This document shows, piece after piece, positions 1 through 8,555 of a stretch of DNA of 27,367 nucleotides. Source of the DNA: Acholeplasmatales bacterium. GTDB lineage: Bacteria; Bacillota_I; Bacilli_A; Acholeplasmatales; Anaeroplasmataceae. The translations under genes and the position numbers were made by a program. The stretch covers positions 1-27,367 of the forward strand of contig CAAGJD010000023.1 of the NCBI GenBank assembly GCA_900770055.1. Direction: 5' to 3'. The notes beneath the pieces are model-generated. The model made no database searches. It was not told the origin of the DNA and saw only the letters and a list, made by a program, of their open reading frames with translations. The stretch's first letter is position 1, and every line of letters starts with the position of its first letter.

Positions 1-20
1 ACACGACGCTCTTCCGATCT
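1..20 (+). other. Illumina adapter (read 1 end), not genomic
   Basis: The first 20 bases match the 3' end of the Illumina TruSeq read-1 adapter (ending CTCTTCCGATCT). Genomic sequence starts at 21. This is an untrimmed library artefact. Confidence 0.97.
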
Positions 21-2351
21 ATCTGTGTAATCTTTAATTTTTTCACTTGCTAATGCTAATTTTTCAACCTCTTCTTTTGGTGTGTCTAAAGCAATCACAA
101 GCTTTTCTCTAAGCTTACCATTTACACTTACAGCGTATGTTACGCTCTTATCCTTTGTTAGCTCTTCATCATATGTAGGCCAATTAGCATATGCAAGCTC
201 TTCTTTTTGTCCTAATATTTCCCAAATCTCTTGACCAACGTGTGGACAAATTGTTGAGAACATCTTAACAAAACCAATAATAAAGCCCTTATAAATACGC
301 TCTGCCTTATATGCTTCATTAATAAAAATCATTAATTGAGAAATTGCGGTATTAAAGCACAATGCTTCAAAATCCTTAGTAACCTTCATTACTGTTTGAT
401 GATAAATACGTTCAAGAGTCTTATCATATTCATCAGTCATTTTTGAAATATATTCTTCATTAGTTATTAAACGATATACTCTTTCGATGAATTTCCTTGC
501 GCCTTCAAGGCCTGTTGTACTCCATGGCTTAGATGCCTCAAGTGGTCCCATAAACATTTCGTATAAACGTAATGTATCAGCACCATATTGCTTAACAACA
601 TCATCAGGGTTAATAACATTACCACGGCTCTTACTCATCTTTTCATTATTCTCACCTAAAATCATACCTTGGTGGAATAGCTTTTTAAATGGTTCTTTTA
701 CTGGACATAATCCAATATCATATAAGAAATTTGTCCAGAATCTTGAATATAGTAAGTGACCAACCGCATGTTCTGGTCCACCAACATATAAATCAACTGG
801 AAGCCAATGCTTTAAAAGCTCTTGGTTTGCAAATTCTTCATCATTTTTAGGGTCAATGTAACGCATAAAATACCAGCTTGATGCGGCAGAGCCTGGCATT
901 GTATTAGTTTCACGCTTACCACCGTTATAGTTTACCCAATCAGTAGCATTCGCAAGTGGGCTTGTACCATTAACCTTAGGCTTATAATTATCAAGCTCTG
1001 GTAATACAAGTGGTAATTCCTTATCATCTAATACCTCATCATGATCATCATAATGAACAATTGGAATAGGCTCACCCCAGTATCTTTGACGAGCAAAAAT
1101 CCATTCACGTAATCTATAAGTAATTCTTTTTTCTCCACAACCATTTGCAGTAAGCCATTCAATCATTTTATTAATTGCTTCTTCCTTACCAAGGCCATTT
1201 AAAAAGTCTGAATTAATATGAATACCATCCTCAGTATAGGCTTCCTTGCTAATATCTCCACCTTCTAAAACCTGAATAATTTCAAGTCCAAACTTTTTAG
1301 CAAATTCATAATCTCTTGTATCATGAGCAGGTACAGCCATAATCGCACCAGTACCATAGCTTGCTAAAACATAATCAGAAATCCAAATAGGAATAGCCTT
1401 TTTATTAACTGGATTAATTGCATATGCTCCAGTGAAGCAGCCTGTCTTTTCTTTATTTAATTCTGTTCTTTCAAGTTCTGATTTTGAAGCACACATAGTT
1501 TTATATGCTAAAACAGCTTCTTTTTGTTCTTCTGATGTTATTTCATCGATAATCTTATGTTCTGGAGCTAAAACGCAATAAGTTGCACCAAAAAGGGTAT
1601 CAGCACGAGTTGTAAATACTGTAAATTCATGCTCACTACCTTTAACCTTAAATTTAACATGAGCACCTACAGATTTACCAATCCAATTTCTTTGCATTTC
1701 CTTTGTTGATAAAGGCCAATCAATTTCATCAAGACCATCTAAAAGTCTTTCAGCATAAGCAGGAATGTCCATAACCCATTGCTTCATATTTTTACGAATA
1801 ACAGGATATCCACCACGCTCACTTTTTCCATCGATAACCTCATCATTTGCTAAAACTGTACCTAATTCCTCACACCAGTTAACAGGCATATCAACCTGAT
1901 GAGCTAAGCCCTTCTCATAAAGCTTTTTAAATATCCATTGTGTCCACTTGTAATATTTTGGATCACATGTTGATATTTCCTTATCCCAGTCAAATGAAAA
2001 GCCCAACATTTTAAGTTGTCTTGTAAATGTCTTAATATTAGCCTGAGTAAATCCATCTGGATGATTACCAGTCTTTATAGCATATTGTTCTGCAGGAAGA
2101 CCAAACGCATCCCATCCCATTGGATGTAAAACATTGTAGCCTTGCATTCTTTTCATTCTTGATACTATATCAGTCGCAGTATATCCTTCTGGATGTCCAA
2201 CGTGAAGACCATTTCCAGATGGATATGGGAACATATCTAGCACATAATATTTTGGTTTAGAAAAATCCCAAACATCAGTTTTAAATGTTTGATTTTCATC
2301 CCAATAATCTTGCCATTTTTTTTCAATTTCTATATGATTATATTCTTTCAT
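21..2351 (-). CDS. leuS: Leucyl-tRNA synthetase, 3' end missing
   Basis: Class I aminoacyl-tRNA synthetase that charges tRNA-Leu in the cytoplasm. I translated 777 codons from the ATG at 2351 (MKEYNHIEIEKKWQDYW...). The HIGH-type motif is HVGH at residues 50-53 within PYPSGNGLHVGHPEG. The KMSKS loop is seen near residue 570 (NEKMSKSRGN). The editing-domain region with VFTTRADTLFG and the GTGAIMAVPAHD segment is present in the middle. LeuRS of Bacilli is about 805 aa, so roughly the last 28 residues lie beyond the contig; the reading frame runs straight into the adapter at 20. The start is supported by GGGAGG and AGGAAAAT-like Shine-Dalgarno bases just upstream. It is transcribed alone: a terminator lies upstream at 2465-2487 and a candidate promoter at 2414-2441. 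The leader is short and I see no T-box antiterminator, although leuS genes of Bacillota often carry one. Confidence 0.97.
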
Positions 2352-2413
2352 ATTTTCCTACCTCCCAAAGGTCATACATATACTTTTACTATTTTATCAC
2401 AAACAAGTCAAAA

Positions 2414-2441
2414 TTTATAGTGTAAAAACAAGAAAATGCAA
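2414..2441 (-). promoter_or_regulatory. Candidate sigma-A promoter of leuS
   Basis: On the minus strand, TTGCAT (2441-2436), a 16-bp spacer and TATAAA (2419-2414) lie about 65-90 bases before the leuS ATG and downstream of the preceding terminator. The boxes are imperfect and the region is AT-rich, so a second site nearer the gene cannot be excluded. Confidence 0.45.
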
Positions 2442-2449
2442 TTTTTTCT

Positions 2450-2487
2450 ATATAAATATAGAAATAAGCAGCCTAAATAGCTGCTTA
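2450..2487 (-). terminator. Intrinsic terminator after the cinA/membrane-protein pair
   Basis: An 8-bp perfect stem (TAAGCAGC / GCTGCTTA, 2465-2472 with 2480-2487) with a 7-base loop is followed on the minus strand by a T-rich but interrupted tract. It lies about 60 bases past the stop of the 138-aa membrane protein and ahead of leuS. Confidence 0.65.
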
Positions 2488-2545
2488 ATACATTATTTAA
2501 TTTATCAGAGATTAAGAATTTCATTCGATTTATATATACTGATAT

Positions 2546-2962
2546 TTAATTTATTCTATTGTTTTTAATTATTTTTGGTGTGTTACTAGATTTGATTGGA
2601 ATTTTATTTAAAAAATAGAACACTATTTCAATTGGAATAATCATTAAAATTAGAAGCCAGTACAATAAAATATATTCATTATAATGGCCTAAATACTTAA
2701 CTAAATAATAGCCTAAAACACCAAAAAATGCAGGAATTACTATTTGTGCTATCGTAAATCTTTTTGTTCTATAAATTGTAGTTGAAGCAACCTTAAAAAT
2801 TAGCAATATAATTGATAAAGTTGAAAGAATTGCAATATCTAAAGTTGTTAAATAATAATAATTTATGTTTACACCCCAAATACATAAGAAGATAATTTGT
2901 ATAGCTATAGCTATCAAAATAAGTGCTAAATTAATAACATTGATAAGTTTTACTTTATTCAT
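2546..2962 (-). CDS. Small four-helix membrane protein, unknown function
   Basis: I do not recognise this 138-aa protein. It is very hydrophobic, with four likely membrane segments at about residues 9-31, 37-56, 71-90 and 96-116. A short basic loop (YRTKRF) lies between the second and third, and a polar basic tail (KIPIKSSNTPKIIKNN) follows the last. No catalytic motif stands out. The ATG at 2962 overlaps the end of the upstream cinA-type gene by 8 bases (ATGAATAA), with AGGAG seven bases before it, so the two are translationally coupled and share a promoter and terminator. Co-transcription with PncC does not by itself reveal a function. It could be a small permease-like or membrane-stress protein; I leave it as hypothetical. 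Confidence 0.8.
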   Translation of the reverse strand: MNKVKLINVINLALILIAIAIQIIFLCIWGVNINYYYLTTLDIAILSTLSIILLIFKVASTTIYRTKRFTIAQIVIPAFFGVLGYYLVKYLGHYNEYILLYWLLILMIIPIEIVFYFLNKIPIKSSNTPKIIKNNRIN

Positions 2963-3440
2963 GAGAATCTCCTAAAAGCTTCAAAATTTCAGTAAAAACC
3001 AAACTAACTGTCAATTGTCTTATTTCATTTCTAGATTTATTTGGATAATAATTTTTATAGCTATAGGACTTATCATTAATCACTATAGATACACAAACAG
3101 TTTGTCCCTTAGTAAATTCATCACCATAATCTCCTGCATAGCCAGTCACACCTACACCAATGTCTGTTAATGCTTCTTTTTTAATGCCAAGTGCCATTTC
3201 TAAAGAGACCTCATTAGAAACAACACCAAATTTTTTTATAGTTTCATTTTTTACATTCAAATATTTTATTTTTGCCTCATTAGAATAAGTAATAATAGAT
3301 TCTTTTATAACATTAGATGCACCTTCAGCATTAATTAAGGTTGCAGCACATAAGCCACCTGTACAAGATTCAGCAAAGGCAATTGTCATATTTTTAGCCA
3401 TTAATAGCTTAACTAAAAGTTCTTCTTTTGTTTTTTTCAT
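2955..3440 (-). CDS. pncC: CinA C-terminal domain protein (nicotinamide-nucleotide amidohydrolase, PncC type)
   Basis: Stand-alone CinA_C domain of 161 aa, without the N-terminal MoCF-like domain of full-length CinA. The family deamidates nicotinamide mononucleotide to nicotinate mononucleotide in pyridine-nucleotide salvage. Seen: the hallmark AESCTGGLCAA near the N-terminus, ITYSNEAKIKYLNV, a VVSNEV segment and GVTGYAGDYGDEFTKGQTVCV. The last replaces the more usual GxAGPxGG loop, so the substrate loop is diverged. I chose the ATG at 3440 rather than the in-frame GTG at 3449. GGTGA sits five bases before the ATG, and the promoter -10 box at 3462-3457 puts the transcript start at about 3450, leaving almost no leader. 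It overlaps the downstream membrane-protein gene by 8 bases. Confidence 0.88.
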   Translation of the reverse strand: MKKTKEELLVKLLMAKNMTIAFAESCTGGLCAATLINAEGASNVIKESIITYSNEAKIKYLNVKNETIKKFGVVSNEVSLEMALGIKKEALTDIGVGVTGYAGDYGDEFTKGQTVCVSIVINDKSYSYKNYYPNKSRNEIRQLTVSLVFTEILKLLGDSHE

Positions 3441-3456
3441 TTTCTTCACCGAATTT

Positions 3457-3465
3457 ATTATAACA
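3457..3465 (-). promoter_or_regulatory. Extended -10 promoter of the cinA-type gene
   Basis: The minus strand reads TGTTATAAT, a perfect extended -10 element. Weak -35-like bases lie in the U-tract of the uxaC terminator. The predicted start is about 10 bases before the ATG, giving a nearly leaderless mRNA. Confidence 0.65.
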
Positions 3466-3476
3466 CTATTTAGACA

Positions 3477-3502
3477 AAGTAAAAAGGCTCTTTCGAGCCT
3501 TT
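3477..3502 (-). terminator. Intrinsic terminator of the uxaBAC operon
   Basis: A perfect 8-bp stem AAAGGCTC / GAGCCTTT (3495-3502 with 3483-3490) with a GAAA tetraloop on the minus strand, followed by TTTTTACTTT. It lies 8 bases past the uxaC stop. Confidence 0.92.
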
Positions 3503-3509
3503 ATTATAA

Positions 3510-4922
3510 TTAGAATCCAAAATATTCCTTAGCGTTATTAAAGCAAATATCTTCAACGATTTGACCTAATGTGTCAAGCTCCTCAACAGGATATTGACCT
3601 GACTCAACTAGGTTACCTAACATTTGACATAATAAACGTCTATAATATTCATGACGTGGATAAGCTAGGAATGAACGTGAATCTGTTAACATACCTACAG
3701 ATTGAGCAACTAAGCCAACTTGCATTAATGTTTCAAGATTTTGTCTCATACCATCTTGTTGATCTAAGAACCACCAAGCTGTACCAACTTGAACTCTACC
3801 CTTAATACCTTCCTTTTGGAAGCATCCAGATAAAACTGTTAAAGCATAGTTATCACGTGGATTTAAGCAATATAAAATAGTCTTTGGTAATTCATCAGTT
3901 GAATCTAATTCACCAAGTAATAAAGAAAGCTTTTCCATATAGTTTTGATCTTCTATTGCATCAAAGCCTGTATCAGGGCCAATCTTCTTTAGCATTGATT
4001 TAGAATTGTTACGAAGAGCACCAATATGATATTGTTGAACCCAACCATATTTGTTATAAACCTTACCTAAGAATACTAATACGTAGCCTTTATAATAATC
4101 TTGTTCAAGATCACTAATTGGTTCATGGTTCATACCCTTAACAAATACTTCATTAGCTTGTTCATAAGTACAAGGAGCGAAATGAACAACATCTAATGCG
4201 TGATCTGATAATCTTGAGCCCATAGAATGGAAGAATTCAATTCTATTTTCTAAAGCCTTACATAAATCAGCTAAGCTCTTAATTTCAAAGCCTACAACCT
4301 TAGCTAATTGGTTAACCCAAGATTCAAACCAATCAAGTTCTACATTAATTGCCTTATCTGGGCGGAATGCAGGTCTAACATTAACCTTTAATGTTTTATC
4401 CTCATTCATCTTCTTATGCCATTCAAGAGAATCAACTGGATCATCTGTAGTACAAACAGTATGAACCTTGAATTTATACATCATTTCTCTTGCAGTTAAT
4501 GTTTCAAGCTTCTTATTAGCTTCATCCCAAATTTTCTTAGCATTATTTTTATTGATAATATCATAAATATTGAAATATCTTCTCATTTCTAGATGAGACC
4601 AATGATATAATGGATTACCTACAAAATAAGGCATTGACTCAACAAATTGCATATATTTTTTATAATCATCATCAGGTCCAGAAATTGAATCCTCTTCATA
4701 GCCTCTAGCACGAAGGCTTCTCCATTTATAGTGATCTCCGTAGCGGTCACCAGCACCTAACCAAACCTCAGCAAGATTACGGAATTTCTTATCTTCGTAA
4801 ATCTCTTTTGGTTGTAAGTGACAATGATAGTCAATAATTGGCATGTTTTCAGCATGCTCATGATATAATTTCTTTGCAGTTTCTGTTGTTAACAAGAAAT
4901 CCTTGTCCATAAATTCTTTCAT
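3510..4922 (-). CDS. uxaC: Glucuronate/galacturonate isomerase
   Basis: Uronate isomerase of the amidohydrolase fold, interconverting D-galacturonate with D-tagaturonate (and D-glucuronate with D-fructuronate). Its length of 470 aa is usual for the family (about 470). Seen: the metal-site motif IIDYHCHL at residues 29-36 (H33, H35), LGAGDRYGDHYKWRSLRARG after it, TTDDPVDSLEWH in the middle, HIGALRNN and LTDSRSFLAYPRHEYYRR near the C-terminus. It is last in the uxaB-uxaA-uxaC operon, 17 bases after the uxaA stop. AAGGAG sits nine bases before the ATG. Together the three products take galacturonate to 2-keto-3-deoxygluconate. Because the neighbours are UxaA and UxaB rather than the mannonate enzymes UxuA and UxuB, galacturonate (pectin) is the likely main substrate. 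Confidence 0.97.
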   Translation of the reverse strand: MKEFMDKDFLLTTETAKKLYHEHAENMPIIDYHCHLQPKEIYEDKKFRNLAEVWLGAGDRYGDHYKWRSLRARGYEEDSISGPDDDYKKYMQFVESMPYFVGNPLYHWSHLEMRRYFNIYDIINKNNAKKIWDEANKKLETLTAREMMYKFKVHTVCTTDDPVDSLEWHKKMNEDKTLKVNVRPAFRPDKAINVELDWFESWVNQLAKVVGFEIKSLADLCKALENRIEFFHSMGSRLSDHALDVVHFAPCTYEQANEVFVKGMNHEPISDLEQDYYKGYVLVFLGKVYNKYGWVQQYHIGALRNNSKSMLKKIGPDTGFDAIEDQNYMEKLSLLLGELDSTDELPKTILYCLNPRDNYALTVLSGCFQKEGIKGRVQVGTAWWFLDQQDGMRQNLETLMQVGLVAQSVGMLTDSRSFLAYPRHEYYRRLLCQMLGNLVESGQYPVEELDTLGQIVEDICFNNAKEYFGF

Positions 4923-4939
4923 TTTTATTTTCTCCTTAA

Positions 4940-6418
4940 TTATAATACAACGCCATCTTTGAAAATTGAAATTTCTCTAAAGCCGTTAATTTCATTTTTA
5001 GTTTGTTTCTTACCTGATGCAACATCACAAATTAAATCAATAAAATCTGATAATAATTCATCCATTGATTTCTCACCAACTAAAGCACCAGCATTAAAAT
5101 CAATCCAGTTAGCCTTCTTTGTTGCCATAGCAGTATTTGTTGCAACCTTAACAGTTGGGATAAATCCACCAAATGGAGTACCTCTACCTGTTGTGAATAA
5201 TACCATTTGGCAACCAGCACAGCCAAGTGTTGTTGTAGCTACTAAGTCATTACCAGGAGTAGATGTAAGATTTAAGCCATTTGTCTTAATTCTTTCACCC
5301 ATTTTAATTACATCCATAACCTTAGTAGAGCCTGACTTTTGGGTGCAGCCTAAAGATTTATCCTCAAGTGTTGTAATACCACCATTTTTATTACCTGGAG
5401 ATGGATTTTCATAAATAACTTGATCATGATTTTTAAAATAGATTTTAAAATCATTTACTAAGTTTACAACCTTGTTAAATGTTTCCTCATCCTTAGCACG
5501 AGCCATTAATAAATGCTCAGCACCAAACATTTCAGGTACTTCACCTAAAACTGTAGTACCACCATTTAATGCCATATAATCAGAGAACTTACCTAAAAGT
5601 GGATTAGCAGTAATACCACTCATACCATCAGAACCACCACACTTTAAACCAACTCTTAAAACAGAGATAGGCTTTGTAGTTCTAACGTCATTTTTCATTA
5701 CATCATATAATTCCTTAAGTAGCTTAGTACCCTCAGCTACTTCATCTTCAACCTCTTGACATACTAATGTACGAACACGGCTCTTATCATAATCGCCTAA
5801 TGTTTCCATAAATGCCTTCATTTGATTATTTTCACAGCCTAAGCCTAAAACTAATACACCACCAGCATTTGGATGCTTAACCATATTTTGTAAATATGTT
5901 CTTGTCATTGTATGATCTTGACCCATTTGTGAACAACCAAATGGGTGATTAAATGTATAAACGCCATCGATTTGAGAATAATCATAATTTGCCTTAAAAT
6001 TATTAATGATATTATGAGCATTGCCTGATACACATCCTACTAATTGAACAACCCAAAGCTCATTTCTAATACCAAATTCACCATTTGAACGGGCATAAAC
6101 ATCTACAGTTTTATCCTTTGCGATTGTTTTAACATTCGCAAAATTTGGAGAATATTCATAATCAAATACGTCATTTAAATTAGTCTTAGTATTATGTACA
6201 TGAACATGATTTCCTGCTAAAATATCCTTTGTTGCATGACCAATAGGGCAACCATATTTAATGATATTTTCACCCTCTTTAATGTCAACTAACGCAACCT
6301 TATGTGCTTGTGGCACATCATCTAATAATGTAACTCCATTAACTACCTCACCTTTAGAAAAAGGACGTAATACAACGGCAACATTATCAATATCATTTAT
6401 GATAATATAATCATTCAT
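4940..6418 (-). CDS. uxaA: Altronate dehydratase
   Basis: Iron-dependent dehydratase turning D-altronate into 2-keto-3-deoxy-D-gluconate, the third step of galacturonate breakdown. The 492-aa protein has the usual two parts. The first is an N-terminal SAF-like domain (about residues 5-90, ending in CPIGHATKDILAGNHVHVHN). The second is the long UxaA catalytic domain with FNHPFGCSQMGQDH, GLGCENNQ, LKCGGSDGMSG and LGCAGCQMVLFTTGRGTPFGG, whose conserved Cys and His residues fit metal binding. The longest ORF starts at a GTG at 6427, but AGGTGA lies five bases before the ATG at 6418, so I use that ATG. It sits 18 bases after uxaB and 17 before uxaC, in a tightly packed operon. Confidence 0.96.
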   Translation of the reverse strand: MNDYIIINDIDNVAVVLRPFSKGEVVNGVTLLDDVPQAHKVALVDIKEGENIIKYGCPIGHATKDILAGNHVHVHNTKTNLNDVFDYEYSPNFANVKTIAKDKTVDVYARSNGEFGIRNELWVVQLVGCVSGNAHNIINNFKANYDYSQIDGVYTFNHPFGCSQMGQDHTMTRTYLQNMVKHPNAGGVLVLGLGCENNQMKAFMETLGDYDKSRVRTLVCQEVEDEVAEGTKLLKELYDVMKNDVRTTKPISVLRVGLKCGGSDGMSGITANPLLGKFSDYMALNGGTTVLGEVPEMFGAEHLLMARAKDEETFNKVVNLVNDFKIYFKNHDQVIYENPSPGNKNGGITTLEDKSLGCTQKSGSTKVMDVIKMGERIKTNGLNLTSTPGNDLVATTTLGCAGCQMVLFTTGRGTPFGGFIPTVKVATNTAMATKKANWIDFNAGALVGEKSMDELLSDFIDLICDVASGKKQTKNEINGFREISIFKDGVVL

Positions 6419-6436
6419 TTCAATCACCTAATTTTT

Positions 6437-7936
6437 TTATTTTACGATAGCCTTAATAGCTTCTCTCATTGTCATTGTTTGTTGAGCGTATAATGCTTCA
6501 GTAACAAAATCAGTTACACCCTCAAACTTATTTAAATCATAGCCCCAATGTGCTTCATTTGCTAGTACAGCAGTTACTAAAGCTCTAGCACCTTCCTTAG
6601 TACCATCATACTTAGCCCATAATTCCTTAAACATTTCAATATGCTTTGGATCATCTGCTAAAGCGATAGGAGCGTTATTATCAATTACTCTAACACCCTT
6701 ATAGAAAGACATTAATGCAGCTAAGCTGAATAATGCATGCTTTGGAAGCTCATGCTTTCTTTCCATATATTGTAATACTGAAGGTAATACTCTTTCTTTA
6801 TATTTTGAACATGAATTTAAAGCAATACTCATTAATTCATGACGAACATAAGGATTCATATATCTTTCTAATACACTATTTGAATAAGCAACCATTTGAT
6901 CATGAGGAATATCAATAGTAGGAATAACCTCATCAAAAATGAATTCTCTTACGAATTTACCTAATTCAGGATCTTCAATTGTTTCTCTTACTGTATCAAT
7001 ACCAGCTAAATAAGAAACTGGAACTAATGTAGTATGAGAACCATTTAAAATCTTAACCTTTCTTTGCTTATAAGGTACAATAGAATCAACAAATAATACA
7101 TTTAATCCAGCCTTATCACAAGGGAATAATGCATTTAATTCATCTAAGTTAGCCTTTGCTTCTTCCTTAGTTAGAGTTGTTTGTGCATCAATACACCATA
7201 AATGGAATATTTCACCAACAACCATATTTTGATCTTGATAGCCTAAATCTAATTGGAATTGTGTAGCTTCATTTCTTGGGTAGCCTGGTACGATTCTATC
7301 AACTAAAGTGTTATAGAATTTATTAGCAGTTTCAATCCAGCTAATGAAAGCCTCATCCATATTATTGTGCTTAGCTAATTGAACTAATACTTCTCTTAGT
7401 TTCTTACCATTATAATCTATTAATTCACATGGAATAATATATAAGCCCTTCTTACCAGCCTCATATCTCTTCTTTAAGAATGCTAATAGCTTTCCTGGAT
7501 AACTATTAGGACATTTAGAGAAATCTGTATCGTTTGGATCAAAGGCAATACCAGCCTCTGTTGTATTAGAAATGATGATTTCTAAGTCATCACTTAATGC
7601 ATAATCTAAATATTTATCATATTGCTCAAAAGGATTAATAAAATCTTGAAGACATTTAATAACCTCAGACTCTCTTACAGCCTTACCATCCTGTAAGCCT
7701 TGTAAATATAATGTATATAAACCGTCAGCCTCATTAAGCTCTTTACAACGACCAAATGACATAGGTTGTACAACAACTACGCCACCATCATATACATTAG
7801 CCTTATTCATTGAATTAATAATCCAGTCAACGAATGCACGAAGGAAATTACCTTCACCAAATTGCATAATTTTAACCTTTTTAGGCTCTTTTTTATTTAC
7901 CTCATTAATTAAAGGTAATGCTTTTACATTTTCCAT
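6437..7936 (-). CDS. uxaB: Tagaturonate reductase (altronate oxidoreductase)
   Basis: Member of the mannitol dehydrogenase/polyol-specific long-chain reductase family, reducing D-tagaturonate to D-altronate with NAD(P)H. The 499-aa product carries the nucleotide-binding motif MQFGEGNFLRAF at residues 24-35 and the catalytic KILNGSH motif (Lys, Asn, His) near residues 293-300. A helical C-terminal domain runs to the end. The frame stays open upstream to 7999, but GGAGG lies nine bases before the ATG at 7936 and the longer start would fall at or before the promoter -10 box, so 7936 is the start. It is the first gene of uxaBAC, preceded by a strong promoter and an inverted repeat that could bind a repressor. 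UxaB rather than fructuronate reductase is chosen because uxaA lies next to it. Confidence 0.94.
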   Translation of the reverse strand: MENVKALPLINEVNKKEPKKVKIMQFGEGNFLRAFVDWIINSMNKANVYDGGVVVVQPMSFGRCKELNEADGLYTLYLQGLQDGKAVRESEVIKCLQDFINPFEQYDKYLDYALSDDLEIIISNTTEAGIAFDPNDTDFSKCPNSYPGKLLAFLKKRYEAGKKGLYIIPCELIDYNGKKLREVLVQLAKHNNMDEAFISWIETANKFYNTLVDRIVPGYPRNEATQFQLDLGYQDQNMVVGEIFHLWCIDAQTTLTKEEAKANLDELNALFPCDKAGLNVLFVDSIVPYKQRKVKILNGSHTTLVPVSYLAGIDTVRETIEDPELGKFVREFIFDEVIPTIDIPHDQMVAYSNSVLERYMNPYVRHELMSIALNSCSKYKERVLPSVLQYMERKHELPKHALFSLAALMSFYKGVRVIDNNAPIALADDPKHIEMFKELWAKYDGTKEGARALVTAVLANEAHWGYDLNKFEGVTDFVTEALYAQQTMTMREAIKAIVK

Positions 7937-7952
7937 TTTACTATACCTCCGT

Positions 7953-7976
7953 ATTGCACCTAGAAAAAAGTGCATT
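7953..7976. promoter_or_regulatory. Inverted repeat in the uxa leader, possible operator
   Basis: Arms ATTGCAC (7953-7959) and GTGCATT (7970-7976) match as an inverted repeat at 6 of 7 positions, with a 10-base spacer. The repeat lies just downstream of the -10 box, around the expected transcript start. The position suits a repressor of hexuronate genes; the regulator is not in this window. Confidence 0.4.
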
Positions 7977-7989
7977 GTTATATAGCATA

Positions 7990-8018
7990 ATTTTATCACT
8001 TATTTAATCAATAGTCAA
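7990..8018 (-). promoter_or_regulatory. Sigma-A promoter of the uxaBAC operon
   Basis: The minus strand has TTGACT (8018-8013), a 17-bp spacer and TAAAAT (7995-7990). This is a strong match, placed about 55 bases before the uxaB ATG and after the rlmH terminator. Confidence 0.82.
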
Positions 8019-8040
8019 CGCAATAAAGGCACCCAAACAA

Positions 8041-8072
8041 GAGAAAAAAGAAAAAACATTACAATGTAATGT
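8041..8072 (-). terminator. Intrinsic terminator of the walJ-rlmH operon
   Basis: A perfect 7-bp stem ACATTAC / GTAATGT with a 3-base loop (8056-8072), followed on the minus strand by T6-C-T6. It begins three bases after the rlmH stop codon. Confidence 0.85.
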
Positions 8073-8075
8073 CTT

Positions 8076-8555
8076 CTACTTATGATAAGCTTCATTATTA
8101 TTAATTTTAAAAGCTCGATATATTTGTTCAAGCAAAATAACCTGCATTAGCTGATGAGGAAAAGTCATCTTAGAGAATGATAATTTATAATCTGCTTTAT
8201 CAATTACAGCCTTACTTAAGCCTAAAGAACCACCGATTATAAAGCAAATATGAGAGTTATTATAAGAAAAAACATCTAAAAGCTTTTCTGCAAGTCCTTC
8301 ACTTGTAATCATTTCTCCTCTTAAATCTAATACTATTTTGTAAGAATTATTAGGAAGCATTTTTAATATTTTTTCACCTTCCTTATTCTTAATAATCTCT
8401 ATTTCCTTTTGACTAGGATTATCGCAAATAGCTTCATCAGAAGCATTTAAAAACTCAATCCTTGTCCATTTTGATAATCTTTTTGTATATTCACTAATAG
8501 CATCCTTTAAATATTTTTCCTTAATATTGCCAATACTAATAATGCTTATTTTCAT
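8076..8555 (-). CDS. rlmH: 23S rRNA (pseudouridine1915-N3)-methyltransferase
   Basis: SPOUT-class methyltransferase using SAM to methylate pseudouridine 1915 in helix 69 of 23S rRNA, acting on the assembled 70S ribosome. At 159 aa it has the standard length. Seen: N-terminal MKISIISIGNIKEKY, EYTKRLSKW, a LDLRGE segment, the SAM-binding knot loop FIIGGSLGLS, and the C-terminal SFSKMTFPHQLMQVILLEQIYRA followed by NNNEAYHK. The last is the near-universal RlmH ending. The ATG overlaps the upstream WalJ-like stop by four bases (ATGA), so the two are coupled. A walJ-like gene near rlmH is also the arrangement in Bacillus and Staphylococcus. Confidence 0.97.
   Translation of the reverse strand: MKISIISIGNIKEKYLKDAISEYTKRLSKWTRIEFLNASDEAICDNPSQKEIEIIKNKEGEKILKMLPNNSYKIVLDLRGEMITSEGLAEKLLDVFSYNNSHICFIIGGSLGLSKAVIDKADYKLSFSKMTFPHQLMQVILLEQIYRAFKINNNEAYHK

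Noticed and set aside
487..759. 90-aa open frame on the plus strand
   Set aside because: It lies antisense inside leuS, has no Shine-Dalgarno or protein-like pattern, and leuS is unmistakable.
4959..5414. 151-aa open frame on the plus strand
   Set aside because: Antisense shadow of uxaA; its composition follows the complementary codons of that gene.
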